Below, piece after piece: positions 21,884 to 33,375 of a DNA stretch of 64,000 nucleotides. Source of the DNA: Breviolum minutum Mf 1.05b.01 (lineage: Eukaryota; Sar; Dinophyceae; Suessiales; Symbiodiniaceae); contig DF241613.1 of the NCBI GenBank assembly GCA_000507305.1, positions 1 through 64,000 of the forward strand. Direction: 5' to 3'. A program made the position numbers and the translations under genes. Within the stretch, counting starts at the first letter, position 1, and every line of letters begins with the position of its first letter. Under the pieces are notes generated by a model. That model was not told the DNA's origin and searched no databases. It worked only from the letters and a program-made list of their open reading frames with translations.

Positions 21884-22091
21884 GGTCACATTTCACCTTG
21901 TTTTCCCAGGGGCTGATTTTGTGACCAAAGTGAGGTCACAATGGTCCCAAATCCATTGTTTTTTTTTCAGGTTTTGGTATATTTTGCCGCTTTGAATTTT
22001 CCAAAATACGGAAAAACCATTGAAATGCGACCATTGTGACTTCACTTTGGTCACAAAATCAGCCCCTGGGAAAACAAGGTGAAATGTGACC
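21884..22091. repeat. Foldback element, arms about 65-70 bp
   Basis: The left arm (21884 to about 21955, starting GGTCACATTTCACCTTG) is nearly the reverse complement of the right arm (about 22028-22091). The spacer is about 70 bp. No coding content. It has the shape of a small non-autonomous inverted-repeat element. Confidence 0.8.
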
Positions 22092-22185
22092 AATTTCTGG
22101 ATTCTTTGCCAAAAATGTGCGTAATCTCACCTCAGAATGGTCACATTTGGGCCTATAAACTGAAACATCCGATTTATAAATCTGT

Positions 22186-23010
22186 GACGGATTTTCGAAA
22201 CCCATCCCCAAATTGGACGGATTTTCGAAACCCAACTCCAAATTGGACGGATCTGACCTCAGAATGGTCCAATTTGGTTCTATAATTTGAAAGGTTGATT
22301 TGTGACGGATTTTCGGAAACCATCCCCAAATTGGACGGATTTTCGAAACCCATCCCCAAATTGGACGGATTTTCGAAACCCANNNNNNNNNNNNNNNNNN
22401 NNNNNNNNNNNNNNNNNNNNNNNNNNNNNNNNNNNNNNNNNNNNNNNNNNNNNNNNNNNNNNNNNNNNNNNNNNNNNNNNNNNNNNNNNNNNNNNNNNNN
22501 NNNNNNNNNNNNNNNNNNNNNNNNNNNNNNNNNNNNNNNNNNNNNNNNNNNNNNNNNNNNNNNNNNNNNNNNNNNNNNNNNNNNNNNNNNNNNNNNNNNN
22601 NNNNNNNNNNNNNNNNNNNNNNNNNNNNNNNNNNNNNNNNNNNNNNNNNNNNNNNNNNNNNNNNNNNNNNNNNNNNNNNNNNNNNNNNNNNNNNNNNNNN
22701 NNNNNNNNNNNNNNNNNNNNNNNNNNNNNNNNNNNNNNNNNNNNNNNNNNNNNNNNNNNNNNNNNNNNNNNNNNNNNNNNNNNNNNNNNNNNNNNNNNNN
22801 NNNNNNNNNNNNNNNNNNNNNNNNNNNNNNNNNNNNNNNNNNNNNNNNNNNNNNNNNNNNNNNNNNNNNNNNNNNNNTTTCGAAAATCCGTCCAATTTGG
22901 GGATGGGTTTCGAAAATCCGTCCAATTTGGGGATGGGTTCCGAAAATCCGTCCAATTTGGGGTTGCCTTCCGAGAATCCGTCCAATTTGGTCTTGTATTC
23001 CGAGACAAAC
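22186..23010. repeat. Inverted 31-bp satellite on both sides of an N gap
   Basis: On the left, GACGGATTTTCGAAACCCAT followed by CCCCAAATTG repeats in + orientation up to 22382. On the right, from 22878, the same unit appears as its reverse complement (TTCGAAAATCCGTCCAATTT). Five to six units are visible on each side. The gap (22383-22877, 495 N) therefore sits at the centre of a large inverted repeat, which probably caused the assembly break. Open frames through it are repeat artefacts. Confidence 0.85.
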
Positions 23011-23374
23011 AATACCAAATGCTGGAACTGCACTATTACCAAACTCCAACCCTATGTGAGGGGTCCTATTGCGACAAATTGTGGGACTACAACCCCCATG
23101 TGACGGTTTTCCAGAATCCAACCCCAAATGTGACGGATTTTCAAAATCGAACCCTTTGTTGTCCTGTGTTTTATTGTGTTGTTGTTTTGTATGAAGTGTT
23201 GATTATGGCCCTTGCTTGGGTTGGTCATGTTGTTTTGCCAGAAAGACCCTTTGCAGCATAACTTCAGACTCTGAAATATTTTGTCATTTCAGTTCAATCT
23301 GTGTCTGGTTTTGTAAGGCATCGGTGCACCGGAGCGTGCCAAAATTTCTGTCAGCAAACATCACACTCATTCCA

Positions 23375-23400
23375 GTACTTGATGCCAAATCATCGAGTGC
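23375..23400 (+). repeat. TTGATG/CATCGA hairpin, ten pairs
   Basis: GTACTTGATG (23375-23384), loop CCAAAT, CATCGAGTGC (23391-23400). Ten pairs including two T-G. It lies 225 nt before the start codon of the next gene. Confidence 0.8.
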
Positions 23401-23625
23401 TGGTGTGACGTGTCAATCCTGAGCTTCCCCAAGTCACAACCAAAAAATCCGAGGCTTCAGCGTGATATGAGTGTGATATGCATCATGTTTCTTCCAAACA
23501 AGTTGCGATTTTTTCTCAGCCGGTTGAATTTCAAAAATGATTTTCCTGCACAGATTTTGAAAAAGCCTGTCATTTTCCTGTGCAGATTTCGGGTTTTGGA
23601 TCAAAGGCATATCAACTCAGGGGAA

Positions 23626-26600
23626 ATGGCCCCAAAGAAGCGCATTTCTTCGGGCGGTGAGAACCAACGGGGCAAACTTCCAAAAGTATGTGCTGGAGAT
23701 GCAAGCACGGAATACATTTTGGAACTGACACACTGGTGTCTTGGATTGAGTTGGACGAGCCGTAGTCAAACATGTGTTCTTTTGATTTAAATGTTTTGGT
23801 CCCACATCAGGCTTTTTTCTTGACACTGTTGATTGCATTAATATTCCAACTTGCAGCATTAGCGTGGTGTTTGTGCTAAGATAATTGTGACTAAGCCAGA
23901 ACCTCGATGATAAGCATCAAGCGTGGCCCAACTTTGTTGCAACTTGTACTTGTAGCATGAGCTTGGTGTTTGTGATAAGTGATCAATGACTAAGCCGGAA
24001 ACTCGATGATAAGCATCAAGCACCAACTTTCAATAGATATACCCTTTTAAGTGTGTGAGTGGCAGTTTGTGACGTAATGTAAGCTCTTTCCAGGTTCCTG
24101 AACACCGTCATGGTTGAAGGTGGGCCTTCTGCCTTTTTGAAGAAGAACTTGCCAGATCAGGACGTTTTTGTTTTTTGATTAAGAAGTGACGCAGAGCTAT
24201 GCTAGCAATTTGATGGACACTTTGGAGAAGTGACCTGAGCGGCTTATTGGCTTAGACGTTGTTGTTTGGACAGGACAGTATGATGGAGTTCGCCCAATGG
24301 ATAGACGACTTTGCCCCTGCAGATCCGGCGACCCAACCTCAGATGTTTGTCGTAACTACTTCACTTTCATATCTTTTATGGTTTCATGTGGTACCCACAA
24401 AAAAACCCGGGTGAACACTTAGGCAAAACTACGCAACCTCCATGGACGTGCCAGTGTTGGTGCGTCCTTGGATGCTCTCGTACCGCAAAGATTTTGGAGT
24501 AAGCTCGATGATTGAGCCTGATGTGGGCAGCACACTTTTGTCATTGTTTCTGACAGAGGGGTTGGTGCCTGAGTTTGTTGCATCCATCTCAAGACAGAAT
24601 TCAATCCAACTCAAAATGGATGCATGACCTGAACCCGGTATCAGGTTCATGAGTAACCCAGATTTGGTTGGGACTGAGAAGTTGAACCTTACAAAAGTTC
24701 CGGAAGCGTATCTTGAAGTGGAATACCATGAATTACCAGCAACAATTGGCGGAGGTCGCTTCCTTACTCTCATGTCCTGCAGTTGTTCAACAATTCTCTT
24801 TCATGTTCTTGTTCAGTAGGTCACCGTCCCAGTAACATTCTAAGGTTGTCTTCTTGCGCCGTTCTCATGTGGGTACGTAAAGGGATGGAAGAGAGGGGTG
24901 ATGCTGTTGACGACCATGTTTGGGATTCGTCGGCATCAGTTCGAAGAAAAGGTCCCCCGGTGGGTGAAGGCCAGACCGCTTTGAACGGGATGTGATGAGT
25001 TGCCCAGCATAATATTTTAGATGAGAAGGTAAGAAGAGGGGTGAATAAGAATGAGTCTAAAAAGTCGACCGTGGTGACTTGTTAGTTTTTAAGTTGTTCG
25101 CAAATCCTTTTTTCAAATGATAACTGTGAAGTTAATGGATTTGGGTGTTGCCTGCACTGTTGGAATAGAGGGAGATTGACAAGAGTTCTTCCTTGTATGG
25201 ATGAGTCGCGATTTGGGTACACAGTGTGTGTGTTTGTTTTTATTTGCAGGTCACCATGGGAACCATCCATGCATCTTTTGGATCCTTCAATGATGCGAGG
25301 GAGAAAGTGCTGGCAAACAGAGGAGGGGTTTGTTTCATGTTCTTGTTAGGAATTGATGATATTGATGGCAATTGCCTACCATCCAACGATGGATGTTGAG
25401 GTGCCACGCTCATTCACACGAGCACACGCCGCTCACCACATGCTCTGAATCTGCTTCGACAAGCAGACATCATTGAAAAGGCAGGTGGTCCAGGGATCCA
25501 ACAACAACTGCAGGACAGTGGTCAATGTAAAAGAAACATTACCGTATGGGAAACCTTGTTGAACTTGTTCACAGCAACAGGGACTGATAATATATCATTA
25601 TTTATTAATATGTATTTCTATTGATTGTTTAGGTTTTGATATTTAACATCCAAAGACATGCAATCACGTATGTTTTTTTGTAGTTTTGATTCCTGTTGGG
25701 TGTGTTGCAGACTCATGTGCTGTATATAGTCCACCAGCCCCTTGCTATTTTTTCTTGTTTCAACACTGCAAGCTTTGACCATCGCCAGGACTGGGAGTCT
25801 GCAGCCAAAATTGCGACTGCTTTCCAAATCGGAAAATATGAAGCTCAGGCTGTTTACAACTTGAAAAAGGTTGTTCACCCCAGCGTTCTCGCTCGGCTTC
25901 GTCAAGCAGTCGAATGTCGTGGTATGGGGAAGTTACTTACCCATGAGCTCTTGGCCAGAGATCTCTTTAACCCAGGTTATACCAGTGGGCTGGGGCCACT
26001 CGAGCAATGGAGAGAAGAGTGCAGAAACAAACCCGACAATGAGCTCGCCCCTTGGAGTAAGTGTCATGTTTTTTTTTGCAAATTCAACAATCAGGGTGAA
26101 AAAAAAATGACGCCCGGGGTTGTCCGGTTTGCGGGTGTAAAGGCTATGCTTTTCTTGGAGCGCATTATTCATGATCATGACAACACGGCACCGCAACTCC
26201 GGAAATCAGTGGGCTACAGAGAAGGGCTTGCGAAGCACCAGGCGTGTGCAGCCTTTCTTCATTTTCTCGGACTTCTCCGTCGGATATCCCCGGCGGCTGA
26301 CTTCCCAGCAATGGAGAAGGAACTTCGAACCCAATTTGCTTTTGGCTACATGGATCCAGACCTGCTGCATAATTTGGAACACAATGTCCCGCCGGGGAGT
26401 GTCAATGATGTGGGGGCTTTCAGGTAGGGGACCCGGGGTGAAATTTTCAGGGTTTTTTAAGATGTTTTGAATTTGATTGTAGTGATTTTTTTGGGTCAAA
26501 GAGAGTAATCTGCATTGCATGGCTGACCACATGTTTGCGAAGTGAGATACTTCGGTAGGCCATTATACCCACCATTGATTGCTCATAGCATTGAGTTGTT

Positions 26601-29600
26601 TGCATCGTTGTGAAACTATATTATTTTGAATTTTCTACCATGGGTCTTGGTGATTGATATGAATCATATCTTTCAGTAGGTGTGCTTCTAATTCAGATTC
26701 TTGTCGACTTTATGTTGATCGGAGGGTCTTTGGAGTGAAGATTGAAAAGCAGAATGCGGCCATTAGAGAAGAAATGGAGGAGAAGACCAGGGCATCCATC
26801 AGAGCAGCGGAGTCAACCTCACTGCTATCAAAGTTGAGCACAGACCTTTCAAAGCTGTCCAACATGGAGCTCTCCGGGGACCAACGCGCTATTGAAACAG
26901 CAAAGGACATGAAGTACCTCTATGACAGGCAAAAGAGTCTAGTCACATTTTCTTGAATTTTCATTTGGGGAATTGTATGCCACCATTTTAATGACAAACC
27001 TTTGTGTTTTCAATGTTTTTTTCGCAGCCTTGTGACCTTTCAAGGAAAGGGGATGAGTTTGTTGACAAGTGGATGTCCGAGAGCTGCCAGCTTGTGGAAA
27101 CGGGGCCTGAGTTTAGCACAGCAGTGGCACAATTCCTGACCTGGAAAGAGCAGTTCCGTGGAATTGCTGGAAAAGAGTGTTTTGGTTTGACACTAGTAAG
27201 TTTCAATCAGTGTGTCTCCCAAAGGCGATACTAGATCCAATAAACAACACCAGAGGCATTCAGTCTACTATTTGGTACCCCTGTATGAGAGTATCTTTGC
27301 TTCAGTCAGCTTTGTTGTGGGGTTCTCCATGGCCAGTGCCTGCACAGGTTCATCATCGTTTGTTTTGATGCAACAGTGTGGCCGGCCAACGCCACATATG
27401 TCCGGCAAGCTATGAATACAACATCAGCCCTGCTTGCTCTCCATGGTGCTGCAATTTGCCACCTTCAGTTTCCGGTCAATCAGTCCCAGACCTCAAGCGG
27501 TGCAACACTCAAACACAGAAGGATTCTGGAAGACCAGGCTGTGAAAATGAATCTGAACCTGGACAATCATGTTCTTGTGATTTGGGAAAGAAGGCAGTCG
27601 GCCGACAGGGGGCAGGGGCAAATATGTGCAGCTGTGTTCCACAACAATTACCAAAGGCCTGAGTTCTTGCTTTGTGACGCAGTTCAGACTGGGTGCATTG
27701 GACCGGTGCCATTGATTCCCGCAAATGACATGTTGGGCTATGATGACGCAAGCAGACCAGGGCCGTCAGCGAGGGTGGAGCAGATCCTTGTTTGGTGATA
27801 TTTCCTCAAAGTGCATTAGGTTCATTTTTGAGGTGTCGTTTTTCTTGTTGTTCTATCATGCTGTTTTTTGTTAACGCTGCTTCAAGAAATTGATCTTGTG
27901 GAGCGTGTGGATACCAAGGAAAGGAGTGGAATGCCACAAAAGGATTCTACAGGCTTATCTGAGGAACATGAATGTCAAACCAGAGGATCGGGTTTTGGTG
28001 TGCGACGTACTCCCAAACAGGCACAAGGGGGGCTTCCAGTGAACGGTGCAAAACATTGATTGTAAGCTTCATTTTTTTTATTGCAAGACCATCATTGTAT
28101 TTGCATTGTCCATGCCAGGTTCTCGGAATTCGGACGCGCTGTGGTGTCCATGCGCCTTGAAGAACAAAACTCCCCGTTGAGGTACTTTGGTTTCAGTTTG
28201 GATCAGGCCGCGACATTCAAGACCATGTTGAAAGATATGAGGAGTCAAGTTTGGGCTTTCTGGGATGAATCCAGAGATGCGCCAGCAAAGACAAGACCTC
28301 CACCTGCTGCTGAAGCGCAGGCATCAGCCCCAAGTCTGGAGATTCTGGCATGGGACTCAGGCCGCCCTGTTTGGCCTTCGGTCCTGGACACTCGGTTTCC
28401 GGAAGGCACCGAAGAGTTCACGGAGCTTATGAAGCAAAAGAAGGCCTTCCATGAAAAGTATCCGGTCCAGGCGAGATCGACAACCACATCAAGCCAGGCA
28501 GTGGGTGTAGCCCATCCCCGTGCGGGAGGCCAGTGTGACTACAGCTTGGATGGTGGGACTGCGCCATTGGACACAACGAGAGAATTGGATTTACTGGCAG
28601 TCAGTGATGGAGACTTCACTGTGAACAGGCTGGAGTGATGCGTCCGATGAAAGACAGTTGAAACGCGTTTTATTTGAAGCTGTTTTTTATGCGCTTGCAA
28701 AGTGTTTTGTTTCAATAATATCTTGCATTTGATGATGCATGTATATACCCCCGTAGGCTTGCCACTGCCCCGGTGAAGAATGGCAAACCTGCCGTTGTTA
28801 TCACGGACGGCTTGGAGATTTGGTTGGGAAACACCTCGGACCAGAATTTGCGGGTGGCTGCCGGAGAGCTTTTTGGATTCGGAACAGGTCAATTCGAGGA
28901 AGTCACCAAGAGTGGCTGCCTGATTGATGGTTCATTTCAGATTGTGTTCTGATTTTTATGTTTGTTTTTTGAAATGTGAGCTGCGTTTCATGCAAACATA
29001 TGAGCGATTCTGAGTCGCCCTATCATTTGAGGAGAAGAAACAACGGATACCAAAGGTTTGGTGGTGCGATGGACCCATGATTTCAACTTTATTGCCAGTG
29101 AGTCCAAGGAGCTCCTTCCATTGTGCCAGTACTTGCGTCTCTTAGCCACAGAGCGTGGGATTGGAAGCCTGTCAATCGAAAGCCACATTTTGCATCCCAA
29201 GATGCTGGAGGCCTGATGTGGGGTCCACATGTTTTTGATATCATTCTCTAATTGGTGATGTTTTCTCCCGGTTCCATATGAAAGAAAAACATGAGAGTCA
29301 TAAACTTGGATCCTCAAGCCGAACAAAATTTTGGTAGTGGACTTATTACATTGAATTACATTGAATCAGCAAATGTTGATATTCAATATTTAGATAGAAT
29401 GATAACACCATTGTGATGCTTGACCACTATATGAGGTCAGACATGAACAAACGGTTTTCAATGATTTGTATCTAGTTCGCTGAACCTTTTGAACGCATGC
29501 AGGCCACAGGGGGCAATGAGCCTGTTCCGGCGTGTTTCAGATATGTTGTGAAGCCAGTGGAAAGCGGCCAGACCTTCATGTTTCGTCCAAATCAACCGAA

Positions 29601-29949
29601 CGTGGAGCAGGGAGGAGAAGTCAGCCATCGTAGCTTGGGCGGGCTCTACCATGGAAAGTATGAAAAGGTCATCAACAATAACAAAGCCCGGCTCGTTTGG
29701 GAGGCCAGATTTTCCTTTGTGAGTCAGTGTTCAAATCGAATCTGTTGTGGGTTTGATTGTTGTGTGCTTTCTTGTTTTACATATGTATTGTCATAACTTG
29801 TATTCCATATTTATTGTCATTTCCGATGTCGTTTTTGCTTTTAGGTGGAGACGAGTAACAGCCCACCTGTTGTACAACCAAAGAAGCCCAAGGTGTACCT
29901 GATGTGTGCACTCAACCTGGCACCAAAGTCCTGGTACAAATTGTCGTGA
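23626..29949 (+). CDS. Long many-exon gene, hypothetical protein
   Basis: ATG at 23626 (MAPKKRISSGGENQRGK) follows AACTCAG by five bases, a good trans-splice acceptor. Later exons in good frames include: about 24284-24350 (MMEFAQWIDDFAPADPA), about 24430-24625, about 24640-24780 (ELPATIGGGRF), about 25254-25330, about 25790-26060 and to 26427 (RKSVGYREGLAKHQACAAF), about 26705-26955 (helical), 27031-27200, about 27376-27798, about 27900-28020 (RVLVCDVLPN), about 28120-28628 (Pro/Ala-rich), 28757 to about 28900, about 29043-29216, about 29476-29718 and 29845-29949 (ending PKSWYKLS). The intron 28629-28756 uses a GC donor. I recognise no catalytic motif. The whole may be more than one gene. Hairpin 29969 follows the stop by 19 nt. 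Confidence 0.5.
23903..24020 (-). repeat. Two antisense copies of the hairpin in a 99-bp tandem
   Basis: CTCGATG-ATAAG-CATCAAG at 23903-23921 and 24002-24020 are exact reverse complements of the copy at 2738-2756 (loop CTTAT). Flanks also repeat (GTGTTTGTG, TGACTAAGCC). They lie in the first intron of the long gene and are the only copies found in this orientation. Confidence 0.85.
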
Positions 29950-29962
29950 GGGTCAGTTCAGG

Positions 29963-29998
29963 GCAATGCTTGATGCTTATCATCGGGTACCCCATTGC
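29963..29998 (+). repeat. Hairpin with extended stem after a stop codon
   Basis: Core CTTGATG-CTTAT-CATCGGG at 29969-29987. Outside it GCAATG (29963-29968) can pair with CATTGC (29993-29998) with a short bulge, giving an extended stem. It begins 19 nt after the stop at 29949. Confidence 0.8.
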
Positions 29999-30107
29999 GG
30001 ACACCCGAGGCAGGCATGCAGGTCCAAAGGTGCCCTATGTGTGTGGCTATTCCTGCCATTTTTGTAATGGATGCCTAGTTGAAACGTGGGAATGGGCAAA
30101 CTTCTGA
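29999..30107 (+). CDS. Small Cys-rich exon, paralogue of the exon at 248-724
   Basis: The frame reads GRHAGPKVPYVCGYSCHFC and ends CLVETWEWANF with TGA at 30105-30107. It matches GRDAGPIAPFVCGYSCQFC in the first exon of the window at about two thirds of positions, including all cysteines, and its DNA is also similar. Probably a remnant or first exon of a related gene; no start codon is assigned. A hairpin follows 54 nt after the stop. Confidence 0.45.
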
Positions 30108-30161
30108 ACATGAGCCTGGTCGTTTGGATTGCTGTGACGGTGCTTCTGTCTTGGGGTTTTC

Positions 30162-30179
30162 CTTGATGATTTCATCGAG
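30162..30179 (+). repeat. TTGATG/CATCGA hairpin
   Basis: CTTGATG-ATTT-CATCGAG, + orientation, seven pairs with the conserved T-G. Confidence 0.8.
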
Positions 30180-31248
30180 CCTTATCCCTTGTGCAAACTG
30201 TCACGCAAGATTTTGATCGGATATGCCGAATAGGGAAGCCGTGTTTTCACGATATTCTGAAGTTGAATATCATCTGAACCTGCGAAACTGTTTGCTCTGT
30301 TTCTACATGTTGGATGAAATTACCAAATGCAGCATGATGGTTTTAATACCAAGGTCAGTGATAATTTCAGGCACCTTTCTTTCAGAACATTATTTAACGG
30401 TCACAATATTGAAAGGGACAGAGCATCCTACTGTAGGTTGAAATGGTTTCGGCAGCATTCTTTCGCACCATAGAAACCATTTGAATATACGCCATATGAA
30501 TCTTTGGAAAACTTCATGGACTCAGTAAAAGTATACATTTGCTTTTTCTTCAAATAATGTAAGTGTAGGAATGAAACGTAGCAATCAAAAGAGGGTCGTA
30601 CACCATGTTATTTTTTGGTTTGGCTTGTTTTCAGAGGCTGGTAGATTTGTGCATACAACTCATAAGACTTTATTGAACATGTGGGTTCCACTTGGTGTTA
30701 TTTTGCATGTGTCATTTCCTGGACCTCTCAACATATTTCCTTGTTCAAGCAAAAGATGAGATATGAAATCTCATGCGTCGTCCTCTAGGAAGAGTACCAC
30801 CATTTCAATGTTCCATCGTTTCACATGCTTCGCTGCAGTTGAAGTGAATGCTGCTGAATTCTTGCTGTGGGGAAACATACCGGCAGTTCCCATACCGATA
30901 CTACCTGACAGACTCATCATACCTGTTGGAACGGTGTAAAATGATGCGAACTTGCGTATGAGCAGTTTATTTCCCGGATCCATGGCTCCATTTTGGTGGA
31001 ATGTGCCGGAAACTGAATCCATTAGAACAATCCGAAAGATTTCCCTGGTGCAAGTGTCTGAGCAGTCACTCACGTCATCAGCCTTGTTCGTCGCTTCTTT
31101 GTCATGCCTGTGGTGAATGTCATCAAAGATGAAGATCTCTCTGGAAGTGAAGCTCGACTTAAATCATTATAGTCCTGCTTGTTGATGTTTCCGATTTTGT
31201 TTCATGTTCCCATCGAATCATATACTGTTCGTTTGTGTAACTCTTAGG
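30180..31248. other. No gene seen
   Basis: Only short open frames on either strand; none shows recognisable protein content. An AG at 31247-31248 after a pyrimidine-containing tract is the acceptor for the next coding segment. Confidence 0.45.
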
Positions 31249-32291
31249 AGGAAAGACAGAAGACGCCTCCGAATAAAAGACTAAGCAAGGGAGGAAAGCC
31301 TAAGACAACGCCTAAGGAAACCCGCGAGACACCAGAAAAGCCTGACTTGCCGAAAAACCAGGCGAAGCCATCACCGAAGCCTAAGGCAACTGTTGAGAGC
31401 AAAGCCAAGGCCAAGGCCAAGGCCAAGGCCAAGGCCAAGGCCAAGAGCAAGACTACAGGAAAAGGCACCAATGGAGACAAAGAAGACACGACCAAAGATG
31501 ATAAACAGAATCCAGATGAAGAAGTGCCCGCCAAGAAGAAGCACAAGGTGGAGATTGACGTGGATGCGAAGACTTCTGATGGCCTGACCCCAAGTTTTTT
31601 TGTTCCAAGCTCACCTCAAACATTTTCAGAAGCTTCAAGCCTAAGGGTAAGGGCTAGTGGAAACCTGTTGCTTAGGTGCGAAGGTCTCCAATCCTCAGTG
31701 GATTGGACGAGACTACAAGTACGCCATCAAAATCGATGGCAGCGAAAGGATCCGCGCCCTTTGGCTGCTGAGGTAGTTACTCATTGGATGTGTGCACCTA
31801 TGTTTTGCGTTGGTTTGTATCGCATTTTGTTACCAAGGTTGGTGGTATTGCATTCGAACCACACAAGGACAAGCTCAAAGAAATCGGAGATGATGCAGCA
31901 AGCATGCTGCGGTCGGGGTCATCGATTCGAGAGGTGTTTGTCATGATTGACCCTTTGAGTCAATAGCGTAACTGCTTATTTTTTTGATGATTATGTTTTA
32001 ATGGATTATTAGATTGCTATCTTCGTTTGGGCCCATTTGTTTGCAATGCCTTGATTTCAGGAAGCCAGACAGGAAAGTTTAATAGCCAAGATGAAGGAGG
32101 GGATTCAGGAACCACCTGGACCTGAAGAAGTCAAGCCGGCACAGCAAGCAGACGCCAGTGCGCCCACAGATGTCCCAGAAGGAGATATCGATGGGGAAGA
32201 AGGCGAGGAAGAAGAGCCTGACGATGATGAAGTGGAAGATCCATGCCCGCTTGATTCGGATGAGATGATTAATGGGCCCGAAGTGGATTAG
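31249..32291 (+). CDS. Lys-Ala repeat protein with acidic C-terminus
   Basis: Exon 1 (31249 to about 31645) opens EERQKTPPNKRLSKGGK; at about 31320 the frame must shift by one base to enter KPSPKPKATVESKAKAKAKA, a run coded by AAGGCC hexamers, then KKKHKVEIDVDAK. Exon 2 (about 31677-31770) reads VSNPQWIGRDYKYAIKIDG, exon 3 (31841-31966) GGIAFEPHKDKLKEIGDD, exon 4 (32061-32291) ends in a highly acidic tail (EGEEEEPDDDEVEDP) and TAG. The basic run with an acidic tail resembles chromatin or nucleolar proteins in composition only; function is unknown. The break at 31320 (GGAACCC) may be a lost base in a short A run. A hairpin follows 55 nt after the stop. Confidence 0.5.
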
Positions 32292-32343
32292 TGGGAGTAT
32301 CACAACTTCAAGCACTGGTGAGTGTGGGGGGTGGCACGCCTAG

Positions 32344-32368
32344 AGCTTTGATGATTATCATCGGTGCT
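32344..32368 (+). repeat. TTGATG/CATCGG hairpin
   Basis: AGCTTTGATG with loop ATTAT and CATCGGTGCT; pairs include two T-G and one T-T mismatch in the outer arm. A degenerate second copy (GCATTGATG, 32433 on) lies further down. Confidence 0.7.
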
Positions 32369-32795
32369 GTGGGCCAGTTCATTTTGATTCAATTTTGATT
32401 CCAATGGTCAGGGTTTAGGAACTGCTTGCTTAGAGCATTGATGAACACCCTTAATGCTGCAAGTTAGTTCCTGTTGACAGTTGAGTCAGCCAGAGTGTAT
32501 TTGATACACGAGTCTCAAAGAAAAGGTTGGAAGTTGTGCAACAGGTGTCAAATTTTGTCATAACAAGCAATTAGAAGTCATAAATGAGTTATGACAAATG
32601 TGTAATGACCGACCGCTTACCAACCATCCTTGTGCTGCCATCAATTGTTGTGTGTCTCTCGTCGCGCGCTGTACTTATGTTTGCAGAGTTGTTTGGTGCA
32701 CATCATTTCCAGAAGATTTGAGGCAGACTTCTCATGGCTTATTGATAATGATCACTTTTTTCTCGCAGTTTTGCTGGGGTTCAATTCTCAACTAG

Positions 32796-33329
32796 ATGTC
32801 AAGTGTTGACATTTTGCAGCAATGCAATGGTGCATGTCGTGCGCTGCTGGTCAAGGAACCATGGGCTAGCCAACTTGTCACAGGTAAAAAAACAATGGAG
32901 TTGAGGTCTACAAGATGCTCAATTCGGGAGAATGTTGCCATTGCGAGAATTGGTACGTCGCAAATCATTGGCACATGCAGGATAGTTGACTGCAAGCTTG
33001 TTGCCACCAGAGACTTGCGCACTGGCAATTTAGTGAAGGCTCCGGGGTGTCCCCCTGATTTTGAGGTCAAGTTCCAGCTGAAATGGCATGAGATGAAAGA
33101 CATGATGCGGAACTACAATATGATTTGGGCATGGATCATGGAGGACCCCGTTCGATTTGAATGCCCACTGCAATTCAAGCGCCCGAAAGGTGCCCAAATT
33201 TGGTTTCGCTTGGACAAGAACGGCAATGAGACAACAAGCCGGTCAAATTCAAAGAACCAAAAGAAGCCAAAGAGGTCACAGAGTCCACATGTCAAGACCC
33301 AAAAGAAACGACGACTAAAGTCTGGATGA
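32796..33329 (+). CDS. ASCH-domain protein
   Basis: A single-exon 177-residue frame from ATG at 32796; AACTAG lies directly before it, so a trans-spliced leader could join at the start codon itself. Residues about 14-125 match the ASCH fold: ALLVKEPWASQLVTGKKTME (the G-K-K-T-x-E-L-R signature), RENVAIARIG, a central IIGTCRIVDC and a late WAWIMEDPVRF. ASCH domains are related to PUA-type RNA-binding folds and occur in transcription coactivators and small hydrolases. Residues 140-177 are a Lys/Arg/Ser tail (KKPKRSQSPH) suggesting nuclear targeting. Hairpin 33355 begins 25 nt after the TGA. Confidence 0.8.
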   Translation: MSSVDILQQCNGACRALLVKEPWASQLVTGKKTMELRSTRCSIRENVAIARIGTSQIIGTCRIVDCKLVATRDLRTGNLVKAPGCPPDFEVKFQLKWHEMKDMMRNYNMIWAWIMEDPVRFECPLQFKRPKGAQIWFRLDKNGNETTSRSNSKNQKKPKRSQSPHVKTQKKRRLKSG

Positions 33330-33354
33330 GGCAAAGGCACTCCTCCTTCTTTGC

Positions 33355-33375
33355 TCTTGATGCTAATCATCGGGA
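33355..33375 (+). repeat. TTGATG/CATCGG hairpin after the ASCH gene
   Basis: TCTTGATG (33355-33362), loop CTAAT, CATCGGGA (33368-33375): eight pairs with two T-G, 25 nt past the stop. Confidence 0.85.

Noticed and set aside
22295-23261. Long open frames across the N gap in several frames
   Set aside because: They are made of the 31-bp satellite and unknown bases read in every frame; no real protein signal.
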